Assembly (NCBI GenBank): GCA_015056885.1
Contig: SVFL01000034.1
Location: 1 to 32,582 of the forward strand
DNA: 32,582 bases
Source of the DNA: Lachnospiraceae bacterium
Lineage (GTDB): Bacteria > Bacillota > Clostridia > Lachnospirales > Lachnospiraceae
Reading direction: 5' to 3'
Shown: piece by piece, positions 31,471 through 32,582 of the stretch
How the letters are laid out: each line of letters starts with the position of its first letter
How positions within the stretch are numbered: position 1 is the stretch's first letter
The notes under the pieces: generated by a model
Database searches by the model: none
What the model saw: the letters and a program-made list of their open reading frames with translations, nothing else
What the model was told of the DNA's origin: nothing
Program-made: the position numbers and the translations under genes

Positions 31471-32040
31471 ATGAGAAAAATTGATTTTTATATTCTGTAT
31501 TTTTTCCTTGTTTCCTTTGCCGGATGGTTGTGGGAGGTAGGGCTTTATCTTGTGACGGAGCAAGCTTTCATCAATCGTGGGGCTTTTTATGGCCCATACC
31601 TGCCTATTTACGGGGTAGGAGGAGTTTTGCTGTGGATTGTGTTGCAGAGATTCTATCATCGAAAAACAGTGACATTTTTGTTGGCTATGGTGCTGTGCTC
31701 CGTACTGGAATATTTCACAGGGGCTTTTTTGGAGTGGAAATGGGGCATGCGCTGGTGGGATTACAGAGGACAGTTTATGAATCTGAACGGACATATCTGC
31801 CTGATTTGTTCCGTCGGTTTTGGACTGGGTGGAACACTGTTAAATTGTTATCTGATGCCCTTTTATATGCGGCTTTATCATAAGGTTTCTTCAAAATGGC
31901 GCAAAATTTTGTGTGGAGTTTTGTCTGTGATATTTATAGTAGATTTAGTTTGGTGCCTTGTGAGTCCTAATACCGGGGAAAATATCACAACGATGAAAAA
32001 TGACGTGAGCCTGGCTATTCACAATCCATTTGATAAGTGA
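31471..32040 (+). CDS. CmpB-like putative ABC transporter permease (PF06541-type membrane protein)
   Basis: A 189-residue membrane protein with about five helices. Family stretches are FAGWLWEVGLYLVTEQAFINRGAFYGPYLPIYGVGG (16-51), LCSVLEYFTGAFLEWKWGMRWWDYRG and FMNLNGHICL. This pattern is that of the family named putative ABC-transporter type IV (CmpB). Its function is not established, and no ATPase is next to it. The start codon directly follows the T run of a terminator hairpin, and no ribosome site is visible, so initiation is unusual or the gene is poorly expressed. No other start in this frame fits the family N terminus. No clear terminator follows. Confidence 0.8.
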   Translation: MRKIDFYILYFFLVSFAGWLWEVGLYLVTEQAFINRGAFYGPYLPIYGVGGVLLWIVLQRFYHRKTVTFLLAMVLCSVLEYFTGAFLEWKWGMRWWDYRGQFMNLNGHICLICSVGFGLGGTLLNCYLMPFYMRLYHKVSSKWRKILCGVLSVIFIVDLVWCLVSPNTGENITTMKNDVSLAIHNPFDK

Positions 32041-32171
32041 TAAAATCATATAATAAGTGAGGGGACAAATTAGAAGTTGTCGCGCTCTTTCATTCACAAT
32101 TCGATGGCCATCCGGGTGATGATAATTTTGCAATCTGGGTTTGCAGAAATATTTCGTCATCTGGCGAATTT

Positions 32172-32335
32172 GGGCATATACAAATTTTTTGCTTGAGAAT
32201 ACCCCAAATCAGTGTTTTTCCATGAAGAATCATATGTTTTGAAGTGCCCTTGGGCATATACAGAAAAAATGAGTGCTGATGCCCCAAATATAGGAAGAAT
32301 TAGGGTATTTTCAAGGGATTTTTACGCATATGCCC
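32172..32335. repeat. 164-bp palindromic element, copy 2
   Basis: Stem 1 pairs GGGCATAT (32172-32179) with ATATGCCC (32328-32335). Stem 2 pairs TGAGAATACCC (32194-32204) with GGGTATTTTCA (32303-32313), one G-U. Stem 3 pairs GGGCA (32252-32256) with TGCCC (32280-32284). GGGCATATACAG occurs at 32252, 80 bp into the element, exactly as in the inverted copy at 21784-21947. The element sits in the gene-free 540 bp at the right end. The stretch 32041-32171 before it holds only weak hairpins. Confidence 0.85.
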
Positions 32336-32383
32336 AAGAGCACCTGTAACCTTGGTTTTTTGCTAAGAAATAGAGAGGTTTTT

Positions 32384-32416
32384 GGGCACTGCGCTTAGAT
32401 TTTTCTGTATATGCCC
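32384..32416. repeat. Solo 33-nt core hairpin of the palindromic element
   Basis: GGGCA (32384-32388) pairs with TGCCC (32412-32416) over a 33-nt span. The right half TTTTTCTGTATATGCCC matches that of 21835-21867, which also spans 33 nt. It lies 49 bp after copy 2, in the orientation of copy 1. Confidence 0.7.
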
Positions 32417-32510
32417 TGTATGAATCTAAAGAAAATTTCTACCACAGGAAATCCCAAAATATTGAAATTTTTAAGGATTTTAGGTCTAATTTTTGTGTAT
32501 AGAGCAGAGT

Positions 32511-32582
32511 CTAAGAAAACTGACTCGGAGAATGAGGTAAATACCGGCTTTCACAAGCTTTCGCCATGCCGACAGGTTCGTA
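32511..32582 (-). CDS. Possible 3' end of a leftward gene (partial, doubtful)
   Basis: From the window edge the minus strand is open for 23 codons (YEPVGMAKACESRYLPHSPS...) to TAG at 32513-32511. It is too short to judge and has no recognisable motif. The DNA to its left (32417-32510) shows an AAATCC/GGATTT inverted repeat and nothing else I can name. Confidence 0.15.
   Translation of the reverse strand, partial: YEPVGMAKACESRYLPHSPSQFS

Overview
The window looks like a chromosomal segment of a low-GC Gram-positive anaerobe of the Clostridia, most likely a member of the Lachnospiraceae. The reasons are AT-rich DNA with strong AGGAGG ribosome sites, a fused AccD-AccA carboxyltransferase, an orphan Na+-pump OadB/OadG pair, a secreted CAP protein with many Ig-like repeats, and DUF4179-type anti-sigma and DUF3880-type glycosyltransferase genes. 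No rRNA, tRNA, CRISPR, phage or insertion-sequence gene was found.

Layout. 1-3.4 kb: the tail of an unidentified gene, a leftward lipoprotein/DUF3592 pair, an HD-GYP-like protein whose metal site looks degraded, and a small hypothetical protein. 3.6-9.4 kb: a coiled-coil protein translationally coupled to a 1203-residue secreted CAP/Ig-repeat protein, then the Na+/proline symporter PutP. 9.5-15.4 kb: an array of imperfect palindromes, a PD-(D/E)XK nuclease-like gene lacking a good start codon, a MATE exporter, a HEAT-like protein and a GT-C-like membrane protein. 15.6-17.4 kb: accDA under a promoter covered by two FabT-type operators. 17.5-21.3 kb: an XRE regulator with a small membrane protein, then an ECF sigma factor, its DUF4179 anti-sigma factor and a lipoprotein. 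21.4-22 kb: a Cys-rich open frame without a start codon, and a 164-bp palindromic repeat. 22-25.7 kb: a YtrA-type GntR regulator, an ABC ATPase, two permeases and a CPBP protease in one tight operon. 25.8-32 kb: a DUF3880 glycosyltransferase, a P-type Ca2+/Mn2+ ATPase read leftward behind a yybP-ykoY (Mn2+) riboswitch and terminator, OadB with a 42-residue OadG, and a CmpB-like membrane protein. 32.1-32.6 kb: a second copy of the 164-bp repeat in the opposite orientation, plus a solo 33-nt core hairpin.

The most unusual signal is a family of intergenic palindromic elements. Copies at 21784-21947 and 32172-32335 have the same length (164 bp) and the same 80+84 bp internal spacing, and the same three nested stems can be drawn in both although much of the sequence between has diverged. 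A variant array at 9498-9716 keeps palindromic termini with a different sequence (GGGTCT/AGACCC in place of GGGCATAT/ATATGCCC). Other notable points are the overlapping FabT boxes at accDA, the Mn2+ riboswitch that assigns the ATPase, the degraded HD-GYP site and the non-canonical start of the nuclease gene. All calls come from reading the sequence; no search was run.
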